Assembly (NCBI GenBank): GCA_963931605.1
Contig: OZ007031.1
Coordinates: 1,922,001-1,986,000 of the forward strand
DNA: 64,000 nt
Reading direction: 5' to 3'
Source: CALUOB01 sp944322305
GTDB lineage: Bacteria > Actinomycetota > Coriobacteriia > Coriobacteriales > Coriobacteriaceae
Made by a program: the position numbers and the translations under genes. This document shows, in pieces, positions 26,005-33,417 of this stretch. Within the stretch, counting starts at the first letter, position 1, and each line of letters starts with the position of its first letter. The notes below the pieces were generated by a model that saw nothing but the letters and a program-made list of their open reading frames with translations, had not been told where the DNA came from and did no database searches.

Positions 26005-26451
26005 TCACCCGTTCGGTTCAAGAGAAGGGAGATCGGCCGAGCGGGACCGCTGTCGCGTGGGATCGGCGGCAACCGAGGAAACTATTCCGGCAACCTCCGT
26101 TTTGCTCTGCTCGTTTAGGTTGGCAAACGCCGCGTTAAGCTGGCGCTGGCGCGGGTCGGCAAACAGCACTTCACGCGGAGCCGGGCGCGAAGTGGACGCG
26201 GGCTGGTCGGTTGCGGGGTCCGGGTCGACGTTCTCGGCTGCGTCGTTGTCAGTGAGGAGGTAGAACAGCTCTTCGGTGCCCAGGCCCAAGCCGTGGGCGA
26301 TTTTGACGAACGTGCCAACGCCGGTGTTCGCAACGTTGGTTTTGCCGCCGACGATGCTGTACAGGGTGGTAGCGGGGATGCCTATCTCGCGGGCAAACGC
26401 AGCTTCCCGGTATCCGTGCGCCGCGAGAAGGTCTGAAAGGGTGAGCGCCAT
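26005..26451 (-). CDS. XRE family transcriptional regulator
   Basis: The 148-residue protein has an N-terminal helix-turn-helix of the Cro/C1 type (LSDLLAAHGYREAAFAREIG, then TTLYSIVGGKTNVA and FVKIAHGLGLG). A disordered Asp/Pro/Ser-rich middle and a short helical tail (NAAFANLNEQSKTEV) follow. I start at 26451, where GAGG precedes the ATG; an upstream ATG at 26484 has no ribosome site. It is divergent from a second small XRE gene across an AT-rich 163-bp control region, unlike the surrounding GC-rich DNA. Such pairs are typical of acquired regulatory modules. Targets are unknown. Confidence 0.8.
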   Translation of the reverse strand: MALTLSDLLAAHGYREAAFAREIGIPATTLYSIVGGKTNVANTGVGTFVKIAHGLGLGTEELFYLLTDNDAAENVDPDPATDQPASTSRPAPREVLFADPRQRQLNAAFANLNEQSKTEVAGIVSSVAADPTRQRSRSADLPSLEPNG

Positions 26452-26614
26452 AGGAACCTCGCTTTCCAAGTTGTCAGATGCCAATAGCTCTAAGTGTCTT
26501 GCGATTTAGCATAAGTATATAGCGTTCTGTTTACGATATATCAGAGAAGTTGGGCAAATGGTTTACTATAAGAAGGAATACTAGGATTTATCGCAGCAAA
26601 TTGAGGGAGCACGT

Positions 26615-26875
26615 ATGATATATCCTAATCTTGAGGCAGAGATGCGCCGTCAGGGCGTTACCCAGCAGGACATCGCTGAGTTTGTAGGCAGGCGTCCCGA
26701 AACCCTTTCCAAGTGGATGAACGGTCGCACGGGTGAGTTTTCTATCGGCATGGCCATCAAGATGAAGGATCACTTCTTCCCGGGTTGCAGCGTGGAGTAC
26801 CTCTTTGCGCGCGAGCCGTGGCTGCCGAGCCAAGCCAATTGCATCACGCGCGAGGGCGAGGTCTCTGAGGGTTGA
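26615..26875 (+). CDS. Small XRE-type helix-turn-helix protein
   Basis: The 86-residue protein is essentially one helix-turn-helix (LEAEMRRQGVTQQDIAEFVG, then PETLSKWMNGRTGEF) plus a short tail around VEYLFARE. That pattern is common in phage-like repressors and orphan regulators. The ATG follows GAGGGAGC. The upstream 130 bp are strikingly AT-rich. GCGAGAAG immediately follows its stop codon. It may cross-regulate with the divergent XRE gene; this is inferred from position only. Confidence 0.78.
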   Translation: MIYPNLEAEMRRQGVTQQDIAEFVGRRPETLSKWMNGRTGEFSIGMAIKMKDHFFPGCSVEYLFAREPWLPSQANCITREGEVSEG

Positions 26876-27077
26876 GCGAGAAGTGCGGCGACGGCGCGGG
26901 GCGGCGTGTTTCCAAACTGATTTGCGTGCGGGTGGCAGGTGTGCCTCCGTACAATAGTGTCCGTTCGACAAAGAGGAGGCCGTGCCGCGTGCCCCGTCCC
27001 GTTTGATTGGGTGCTGAGCGGCAGAAGAGCTTTGCGTGGCCAAGCGGTGCCTTCTCACACAAGGTAAGGAGTTGCGC

Positions 27078-27623
27078 ATGTCGTCCCGCGAGGTAACGCG
27101 GTGCGCGGTGAGCATCGCTTTGCTCGCCGTCTCCGCATGGGTGAGCATCCCCGTCGGCCCGGTTCCGGTAACGCTGCAGACCATGGTGCTCGCGCTTATC
27201 TGCACGGCGCTCACCGCGCGCGAGGCCGTTGCGTCGGTAGCCTGCTACCTCTTGTTGGGCGCTGTTGGCCTGCCGCTGTTCTCGGGCATGCAAGGAGGCC
27301 TGGGCGTTATCGCCGGGCCTACAGGCGGCTACCTGTGGGGCTTTTTGGCTGGCATGGTTGCGGGTAAAGCGCTTATGCCGCTGGTCGAGAAGCACGCAGG
27401 TCGCGCGGCTGCCGACGTGGCGGGCGCGGTGGTGCTTCTCGCGGTGGCTTATGTGCTGGGGACGATCCAGCTCATGGCGATTGGCGCCATGGGCGTTGCC
27501 GCGGCGCTGCTGGCGGCCGTGGTGCCGTTTATCGTCCCGGACGCGGTGAAGCTCGCCGTTGGCATAGGCGTGGGTGCAGCGGTGCGCCGGGCGCTGAACG
27601 CCGTCTCCGGCACAGCTCGGTAA
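27078..27623 (+). CDS. bioY: Biotin transporter BioY (ECF S-component)
   Basis: The 181-residue membrane protein has about six hydrophobic segments and the BioY hallmarks VPVTLQTM near the N-terminus and GPTGGYLWGF in the middle. It binds biotin and should use a shared ECF module, for which the fused ATPase and EcfT at 5.4-8.2 kb are candidates. The ATG follows TAAGGAG. TACAAT (26950-26955) is a candidate -10. A possible 11-codon GTG-started leader (26982-27017) follows AAGAGGAGG, but I see no regulatory codon bias in it. Confidence 0.92.
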   Translation: MSSREVTRCAVSIALLAVSAWVSIPVGPVPVTLQTMVLALICTALTAREAVASVACYLLLGAVGLPLFSGMQGGLGVIAGPTGGYLWGFLAGMVAGKALMPLVEKHAGRAAADVAGAVVLLAVAYVLGTIQLMAIGAMGVAAALLAAVVPFIVPDAVKLAVGIGVGAAVRRALNAVSGTAR

Positions 27624-27654
27624 GCGCGGGCAACGCCGGCTTTCCGCGCTTACC
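27619..27654. terminator. Hairpin at the end of bioY
   Basis: GGTAAGCGCGG (27619-27629), overlapping the bioY stop, is the exact inverse of CCGCGCTTACC (27644-27654). The stem is strong but no T-run follows, so termination is likely but not certain. Confidence 0.55.
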
Positions 27655-27803
27655 GCGCACGACGGCAGAGGGCCTGCGCCGCGCATGACGTCGGAGACCT
27701 CGCGGCTTTGATGCGCTCCTGCCGCTGGCGATGCGCGCTCAGTCGCTCGCGTCCGATGCAACGCGGCGGCAGCGAGCGCCAACGCGCAAAAACCGCTGAG
27801 CGC

Positions 27804-28580
27804 TCAGCTGCTTGCGCGCGTTGCCTCGTAGCGCAGGGCGTTGCGCTGCTCGGGCGTCATGCGCAGGCGCGGCGTGTAGATAACCTGCGTGCGGCAGGTC
27901 GTCACGCACAGGTCGCAGCCGGCGCACAAATCCGGGTCGATGCGGTAGGCCGGCGGCGCCAGCGAAAGCGCCGGACAGCCGGTGATCTGCGCGCAGCGGT
28001 GGCATCCCACGCACGTGTACCGATCGACCTCGGCCGGCTCAAGCGGCTCTTTTATCAGCAGGTTGCACGGCGAGGCAAAGATCACCGCGCTCACGCCCCC
28101 TTGGCCGACAAGCTCGCGCAGCACGGTTTCGGCGCGCTCGAGGTCCAGCGGGTCGACGATCGCCACGGTTTTGATGCCGCCGGCAAGCAGCTGCTCGCCC
28201 AGGGCCTCGATTGCCTCGCGCGTGGTGCAGGCAGCGCTTGAGGCGAGTACGGCGAGCACCACGCTCTGCCCCTCGCATGCCAGCGCGTCGGCCGAGAACA
28301 GCTCGGCGGTGTCTGCGCTGCCGAGCGCGGTGTCGCGGATGAAGCGTACGCACGCGGGCGCGGTAGGCTCGGTGGGGATCTCTTGCTTGTAGCGGTCAAG
28401 CAGCCGCTCCATGCCGCCGGGGCAGGCGGCTGCGGCGGGGTAGAGGTAGCCTACGGCCGGGCAGCCTACGTCGCCGCAGATCACACGGCCGCGCATGCCG
28501 CGTGTGGCGTTCTTTGCGGCCAGGTACGCGCCGCGATGCGGGCAGCCGGCGCACAGCACGCCTTGCTGGGGACGCTGCAT
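27804..28580 (-). CDS. Small Fe-S protein resembling the C-terminal part of indolepyruvate oxidoreductase alpha
   Basis: The 258-residue protein starts with LCAGCPHRGAYLA and GDVGCPAVGYL, the motif pair that opens the thiamine-diphosphate half of IorA-type 2-oxoacid oxidoreductases. About 100 residues follow that could form a shortened alpha/beta region. It ends with two ferredoxin-like clusters (CVGCHRC ... CPAL and CAGCDLCVTTC). A complete TPP-binding domain is not seen, so it is not a normal IorA. The ATG at 28580 starts one base after the slyD stop and follows GGTGAG, so the two are coupled. An electron-transfer or sensor role is a guess. Confidence 0.7.
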   Translation of the reverse strand: MQRPQQGVLCAGCPHRGAYLAAKNATRGMRGRVICGDVGCPAVGYLYPAAAACPGGMERLLDRYKQEIPTEPTAPACVRFIRDTALGSADTAELFSADALACEGQSVVLAVLASSAACTTREAIEALGEQLLAGGIKTVAIVDPLDLERAETVLRELVGQGGVSAVIFASPCNLLIKEPLEPAEVDRYTCVGCHRCAQITGCPALSLAPPAYRIDPDLCAGCDLCVTTCRTQVIYTPRLRMTPEQRNALRYEATRASS

Positions 28581-28581
28581 G

Positions 28582-29088
28582 TCACTCACCGTCCTTATCG
28601 CCTGTCGGCGCGGTGGCGTTGTCGGAAGTGTCGGAAGCGTCAGCTGCGGCGTCGCCCTCCCAGGGCTCGCGGGCAAGCAAGGTGATCTCGAAGTTCAGGG
28701 GCACGCCGGCCATGGGATGGTTCAGGTCGAAGACCGTGAGGCCGTCGTCCTGCACGCTTACCACGCGCGCCAGCTGCTGGTAGCCGTCGCCGTTCATGAG
28801 GTAGATCATCTGGCCCACGATGAGGTCGTCATAGTTGGGGACCTCTTCGGTGGGGATCTGCACCACCAGCTCGGGACGCGGCATGCCGTAGGCTTCCTTG
28901 GGATCCAGGTGAACCTTCTTGGTCTCGCCGGGCTGCATACCCATGACCGCCATCTCGAACCCGGGGATGACCTCGTGGTTCCCCTCGACAAACGTCATGG
29001 GCTCCTTGTCGGCGGTGGTATCGAACACGTCGCCGTCGTCAAAGCTGCCGGTGTAGTGAACGGTTACTTTGTTCTTGAGTGAAAGCAT
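28582..29088 (-). CDS. slyD: FKBP-type peptidyl-prolyl isomerase, SlyD-like
   Basis: The 168-residue protein shows the SlyD order: VTVHYTGSFDDGDVFDTT, then an EVIPGFEMAVMGMQPGE stretch, an insert-in-flap domain and NHPMAGVPLNFEI. The last 25 residues are acidic and Ala-rich instead of the His-rich metal tail of Escherichia coli SlyD. It acts as a chaperone and prolyl isomerase in the cytosol. The ATG follows GGGAG. The gene is coupled to the downstream Fe-S protein gene, which suggests a folding or maturation link. Confidence 0.88.
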   Translation of the reverse strand: MLSLKNKVTVHYTGSFDDGDVFDTTADKEPMTFVEGNHEVIPGFEMAVMGMQPGETKKVHLDPKEAYGMPRPELVVQIPTEEVPNYDDLIVGQMIYLMNGDGYQQLARVVSVQDDGLTVFDLNHPMAGVPLNFEITLLAREPWEGDAAADASDTSDNATAPTGDKDGE

Positions 29089-29355
29089 CCGCGCGCTCCC
29101 CTCGCGCGCAGCCACAGCGAGCTGCGCAAACGGTGCGGTTGTGAGTAATGGCAACTGTTCAGTGTAGCGCAAAACGCGACTGGCTGCGCAGGCGCGGGCT
29201 AACGCGGCGGCCGTTCAGCGGAGGGTGACGGTGCGGACAGCGCAACGGCGGCCGGCCTGCCCAGTTCCGCGGGCCGCCGCGACCTTGCGTCCTGCGTCCC
29301 GCGGTGGGGACGGGGCTGCGGGGCTCTGCGCCCGGCGCCCCGCGCCTCGGGCCCG

Positions 29356-30537
29356 CTACTCGAACCCGTACGTGTCGGCGAAGCGGTCGGCGGCGGTGCG
29401 GATCTCCTCGAACCCCTCGGTCCACTGCACGAAGTCGGGCGTGTCCACGATGACGCTGTCGGCCTCGTAGATCGCCTGGTGCGTGAGCTCCCAAGGCTCG
29501 CGCGGCTCGGAGCGCACGGGCAGGTAGGGTACGTGGTACACCGGCGCGGTGAGGAAAAACGCCCCGCCCTCAGCCCGCGCGGCGAAGTCCTTGATGGCGC
29601 GCCGCGCTGCGCGGTCCTTCCCCAGCTTGTAGAAGAGCAGCGCGCGTCCCAGCAAGAACCACGGCGAGTCCTCTTGCGGCCCGTACTCGGGCAGCAGCTG
29701 GTTGGCCTCGCGCGCGGTCGAGAAGAACGCGTCCTCGTCCTCCAGGCGCGCGTAGGCCAACAGCAGCGTTCCCTCGGAGCGGTGCGGGTAGCCCGCTGCG
29801 CGCATCACGGTCTCGGCGTAGCGGATGGCGGCGCGGTAGCGCGCGGTGCTCATCGCCAGCTGCGAGATCGACTCGAGTGTGTGCAGCCAGGCGATCATCT
29901 CCGGCGCGGTGGCGGTGAGCCAGGCGGCTTCCTCGGGCGTGGCGGCGGGGACGGCGGCGTCTGCCTGCGCGGCGTTGGCGCCTGCGGCCGCGTGGGCCCC
30001 TGCCGCTGCGGCGCCGGTTGTCGCTGTGCCCTTCTCGTCCGCCGCAGCCCCCGCATCCGCGCCCTGCTCGCCCTTCTCGCCCTGCTCCGCACGCCAGAAA
30101 TGCGGCGCGCGCTCGTCAAAGCGCGGGTAGCGGCCGTGCAGCGCCTCGAGCGCCTCCTGCTCGAGCAGCAGCGCGTCGTGCAGGCAGGTGTCGGCGTCGG
30201 TCTCGGCTATGAGCAGGCGCAGGAGCTTGGCCTCCAGGCAGCCCGGGTCGATCTTGAGCGCCGCGGCGAGCTCGGCTCCCACCTGCGCGAACAGCCGCAG
30301 CCGCCGGGCGTTGAACTCCTCGTCCGGCAGGTCGATGATGCGGTCGAGCCCCGCCAGCAGCTGGCGGTGCGCGCCGGCGTAGCGCACGAGCGCCCGGGCG
30401 CGGTCGGTCAGCACGTAGCGGTCGGGGTGCTGGGCTATCTCGGCGCGCAGCAGCTCGCGCGCGGCGGGCGTCAGGTTACGGTGGGCGGCAAGGTACTCCG
30501 CCTCGAGCACGCGGGGGAGGTAGGCCTTGGGATCCAT
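29356..30537 (-). CDS. Cytosolic alpha-helical repeat protein, unknown function (second of a pair)
   Basis: The 393-residue protein is soluble, Ala/Leu/Arg-rich and built of helix pairs similar to TPR repeats (for example ARYRAAIRYAETVMRAAGYP and SPWFLLGRALLFYKLGKD). Between about residues 152 and 200 it has a low-complexity insert (GEKGEQGADAGAAADEKG and Ala-rich sequence) containing one GGCGAGAAG word (complement, 30073). Its ATG overlaps the upstream gene's TGA by one base, so translation is coupled. Shared segment style and length suggest the two genes arose by duplication. No enzymatic motif is recognised. Confidence 0.6.
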   Translation of the reverse strand: MDPKAYLPRVLEAEYLAAHRNLTPAARELLRAEIAQHPDRYVLTDRARALVRYAGAHRQLLAGLDRIIDLPDEEFNARRLRLFAQVGAELAAALKIDPGCLEAKLLRLLIAETDADTCLHDALLLEQEALEALHGRYPRFDERAPHFWRAEQGEKGEQGADAGAAADEKGTATTGAAAAGAHAAAGANAAQADAAVPAATPEEAAWLTATAPEMIAWLHTLESISQLAMSTARYRAAIRYAETVMRAAGYPHRSEGTLLLAYARLEDEDAFFSTAREANQLLPEYGPQEDSPWFLLGRALLFYKLGKDRAARRAIKDFAARAEGGAFFLTAPVYHVPYLPVRSEPREPWELTHQAIYEADSVIVDTPDFVQWTEGFEEIRTAADRFADTYGFE

Positions 30538-31586
30538 CAGTTATCGCCCTCCAAACCGGAGCGCACGCTGCCCGGCGCGTCGGCGGGGCTCACGTTGCCC
30601 ACGCCGCGGCGCACCAGCGGATGCGTCGCCACCCACACGGCAAACGGCGCGTTGTCCGGCGCGCCGAGCCCTTCCTGCAGAAGCACCGTGCACTCGCTTA
30701 TGGCCAGTATCAGCTCGTCCTCGCTGCCGGGCTCTACATGCACGCGCGCGAACACGCCGTCGGGGAACTCGGTCTGGTAGTACAGGGCGCGCTCGGCGCG
30801 CGGGTAGCGGTCCACCAGGTAGGCCATGAGGCGGTCGGCCTCGTCAAAGGCGAACTCCCTGTAGGCGCAGGCCATGCGCGCGATGAGCGTCCAGGGGTCC
30901 ATGGCGCGCAGGCTCAAGAAGGCCTGGGCGTGGTTCTCGTAGAACTCCTCCAGAGCCTCTTGGCCGCGCTCGAGCTTGGCCAGCGCGATCATGCCGGTGA
31001 AGCGGCAGTCGCCCGGGTCGGCCGGGGCGAGCTCGAGGCTGCGCTCAACCGCGGCCAGCGCCTGGGTGTAGTGCCCGGCGATAAGCGCGCGCGAGGAGAG
31101 CGCGTTGAGCCAGCGCAGCGCCGGCCGCAGGCCCAGGTCCGCGGCGAACTCGCGGTCGTAGGGGTCGCGCGCCTGCGCGGAAAGCGCGCGCCAGACGGCT
31201 ACCTGGGCGTCTGCGCCCTCGGCGAGGAAGCGCACGTACTCCTCGTTGCTGGGAGCGCGCAGGGCCATGAGCATGCGCGCGGCGTCGCTGTTTTTGGGGT
31301 CGAGCTCGGCGGCCTCGGTGAGCAGGGCCTCGGCGTTGGCAACCGCGGCGTCGGCGGCTTCGTCGCTGCTCATGAAGGGCGCGCGGTAGTCTATGATCTC
31401 GGTCGCGCGGGCGGTGAGGTGAAACGACCGGTCCTCGTCGGAGCGGATGAGCGAGCCTGCGTCGGTGCCGAAGCGCTCGAGCGCATCCTCCACGTAGGCT
31501 TGGTTTTCCAGCGGATACACGCGGTCGCGCTGCATGGAGCGCAGCACGAGCCGCAAGGCGTCTTCTTGGATCGGGTCGAACGCCAT
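30537..31586 (-). CDS. TPR-like alpha-helical protein, unknown function (first of a pair)
   Basis: The 349-residue protein is soluble and helical, with TPR-like stretches such as HYTQALAAVERSLELAPADP and MIALAKLERGQEALEEFY. The ATG at 31586 follows AAAGGAGC. It is followed without gap by a related protein. A scaffold role is possible; nothing in the sequence identifies a partner. Confidence 0.62.
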   Translation of the reverse strand: MAFDPIQEDALRLVLRSMQRDRVYPLENQAYVEDALERFGTDAGSLIRSDEDRSFHLTARATEIIDYRAPFMSSDEAADAAVANAEALLTEAAELDPKNSDAARMLMALRAPSNEEYVRFLAEGADAQVAVWRALSAQARDPYDREFAADLGLRPALRWLNALSSRALIAGHYTQALAAVERSLELAPADPGDCRFTGMIALAKLERGQEALEEFYENHAQAFLSLRAMDPWTLIARMACAYREFAFDEADRLMAYLVDRYPRAERALYYQTEFPDGVFARVHVEPGSEDELILAISECTVLLQEGLGAPDNAPFAVWVATHPLVRRGVGNVSPADAPGSVRSGLEGDN

Positions 31587-31677
31587 CTCGCTCCTTTCGC
31601 GTTCCTCGAGGCCGCGGGGCGGCAGGGGATCAGGTGGCTGCGCGCGGCCCGTGGCAGGGGCTCTTCTCTCCCGCGCG

Positions 31678-32094
31678 CTAGGACAGGGGCGCCACGTCGT
31701 CGGCGCTTGCCGCAACCTCGAGCACCACCTCGTGCGGCAGGCACACGATCTGCTCCCCGGGCTGGGAGATGGGCGCGCTGTCCACGCACACCTGGTTGTC
31801 GCAGTCGGCGGAGGTTACGTCAACCGTGCCGCCTGAAATGGTCACGTTATTGTAGCCGTGCGGTGTGGAGACGGTGTACGCGGCGTCGGTATCCAGAGGA
31901 TCCACGCGATAAAAGCCGTCTTTGCTCTGGCAGACCACCACGAGGTCCTTGGCGTCTGCGTTCGCGGCGGCCGGGGTTGACGGGGCGGCGAGCGCGCGCC
32001 ACGCGGCATAGGCACCGCCGAGTGCGAGCGCGCAGGCAACCAGGGCGATAAGCACCTTGTCGCCAAGCTTGAGCTGCAGGCGGGAACGGCTCAA
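31678..32094 (-). CDS. NusG domain II (NusG_II) family membrane-anchored protein
   Basis: The 138-residue protein begins at a TTG five bases after GGGAGGA. It has one N-terminal membrane helix (about 14-33) and then an extracytoplasmic domain. The pattern DCDNQVCVDSAPI ... EQIVCLPHEVVLEV is typical of the NusG_II family, which includes small secreted proteins near electron-transport or polyprenyl genes. The two cysteines of DCDNQVC and the later Cys of VCLPH may be redox active or metal binding. Its usual partners are absent here. It lies just upstream of the TPR-like pair. Confidence 0.75.
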   Translation of the reverse strand: MSRSRLQLKLGDKVLIALVACALALGGAYAAWRALAAPSTPAAANADAKDLVVVCQSKDGFYRVDPLDTDAAYTVSTPHGYNNVTISGGTVDVTSADCDNQVCVDSAPISQPGEQIVCLPHEVVLEVAASADDVAPLS

Positions 32095-32302
32095 CGGTCC
32101 TCCCTCGGGAAACGGCGCCGCCCGGTTGGGCGCCGGCGTATCGGCGGGCCGGGCGGGCGCGGGGTAGTGCGGTGCAGCCATTGTACCCGAGCAGCCTGGG
32201 CGCGTTCGTGCGGTGCGGCACGGGTCTCGTTGCGGGATGTTGCGCGTGCTGCCGCATGGGGGCGCGCGGAACGGCGTGCCCGTGCAGACGGCTTGCGCGT
32301 CG

Positions 32303-32541
32303 GGCGAGAGCGGCGCCGATGCGACCTGGACGGCGAAAACGACGTTGGTGCGCACAGCCTGGGCGAGAACGACACCGGCGCGAGCGGCCTGGGCGAGAAC
32401 GACACTGATACAACGCCGTTGGGCGAGAATTACACCGATACGACGCCATTGGGCGAGAGCGACACTCATACGACAGGTTTGGGCGAAAATCGAATTGATA
32501 CGAGCCTGTTGGGCGAAAAATGCGTTGATACGAAGGGTGCT
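32303..32541 (+). repeat. 30-bp tandem array 3, forward arm
   Basis: Eight units (first 29 bp, then seven of exactly 30 bp from 32332) carry GGCGARAA; the last five also carry ATAC(G/A)A. It lies in the 1.3-kb gap between divergent NusG_II and kefB genes. A further isolated forward unit is at 32624-32653, before the inverted arm. Bases 32095-32300 of the gap show GC-rich DNA without a gene. Confidence 0.85.
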
Positions 32542-32640
32542 CCGAGCACGCGGGTGCACATCGTGGTCCGGCCTTCCCGCTTACCTGGCGTTTTCTCGGC
32601 AAGCTCGGCCCGCGGCGCGCGTTGGGCGAGAAGTCCGCTC

Positions 32641-33010
32641 GTACGAGTTCACTTTTCGCGCAACGGCTTCGTATCGATGTGTTTTTCGCCCAAACCGTTC
32701 GTATGAGTGACGTTCTCGCCCAATGGGTTCGTATGAGTGGCATGCTTGCCCGGCGGGTTCGTGTCAGCGAGATTCTCGCCCGCGGGTTTCGCATTGGCTC
32801 GCATTTCGCTCGCCGCGTTCGTTTGAGCGGGCGATTTGCTAACCGCGCCCGGAGCGAGCGCGACCGTTGCCCGTCGCGTTTGCGTGGATGCCGTCATTGC
32901 TTGCCAGGTTCGGACGGATGCGATGATTGCCCACCATGTCTGCCCGCCATGATTGCCCGCCACTGCCCGCCGCGTCCGCGCTCTTTTCGTCCAACTTGCC
33001 GGCACGTCTG
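32641..33010 (-). repeat. 30-bp tandem array 3, inverted arm with decaying tail
   Basis: Seven units at exactly 30-bp spacing from 32641 carry TTCGTATGAGTG followed by TTCTCGCCC. From about 32850 to 33010 the units decay into shorter TTGCCCG-CGCGTTYG words with irregular spacing. The centre between the arms (32542-32640) is 99 bp. Confidence 0.82.
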
Positions 33011-33121
33011 GCAGGTGCCCGCACGCATGCACCTCTGCGCCGCACCGTCTAGTCGGAAGCCATGCGCTTAAAGTGTCGTGCCCTGGGTATCAAACCTATG
33101 CGTTGATTCGTTCGTTTGCGC

Positions 33122-33156
33122 GGGCGGGCCTTTGCACCGGCAAGGTCCGCCCTTCT
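33122..33156 (+). terminator. Rho-independent terminator-like hairpin upstream of kefB
   Basis: GGGCGGGCCTT (33122-33132) pairs with AAGGTCCGCCC (33142-33152) with one mismatch, followed by TTCTTG. It lies 260 bp upstream of kefB and downstream of array 3, with no gene before it. It may end a transcript from the array region or act as a leader attenuator for kefB. Confidence 0.55.
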
Positions 33157-33417
33157 TGTATGCGGCGCCCGGACGCGCGCTTGGCAAGCGTCTGCGGCAA
33201 CAAGGGCGGTGACTGCTCTGGGCTTCTCTCACGCAAGCAGCTGCACGCCCGCTGGCACGGTTCGGAGCGCATCCCTGCCGGAACGTTTCCCTCCCGACGG
33301 GTATCCGGCCGCTCCCGCGTTGCCGGTGCGCCCAAGGCAAGCTGCCGCCCCGCCCGCATTCTGCGCTTCGTTCGTCTCCGTTCGCTTGCTGTCGTTCACG
33401 ACCTCTAAGGAGGCCCT

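Noticed and set aside
26982..27017. Leader peptide controlling bioY
   Set aside because: A good ribosome site precedes an 11-codon frame, but the codons show no regulatory bias and no attenuator hairpin follows, so it is not listed as a gene.
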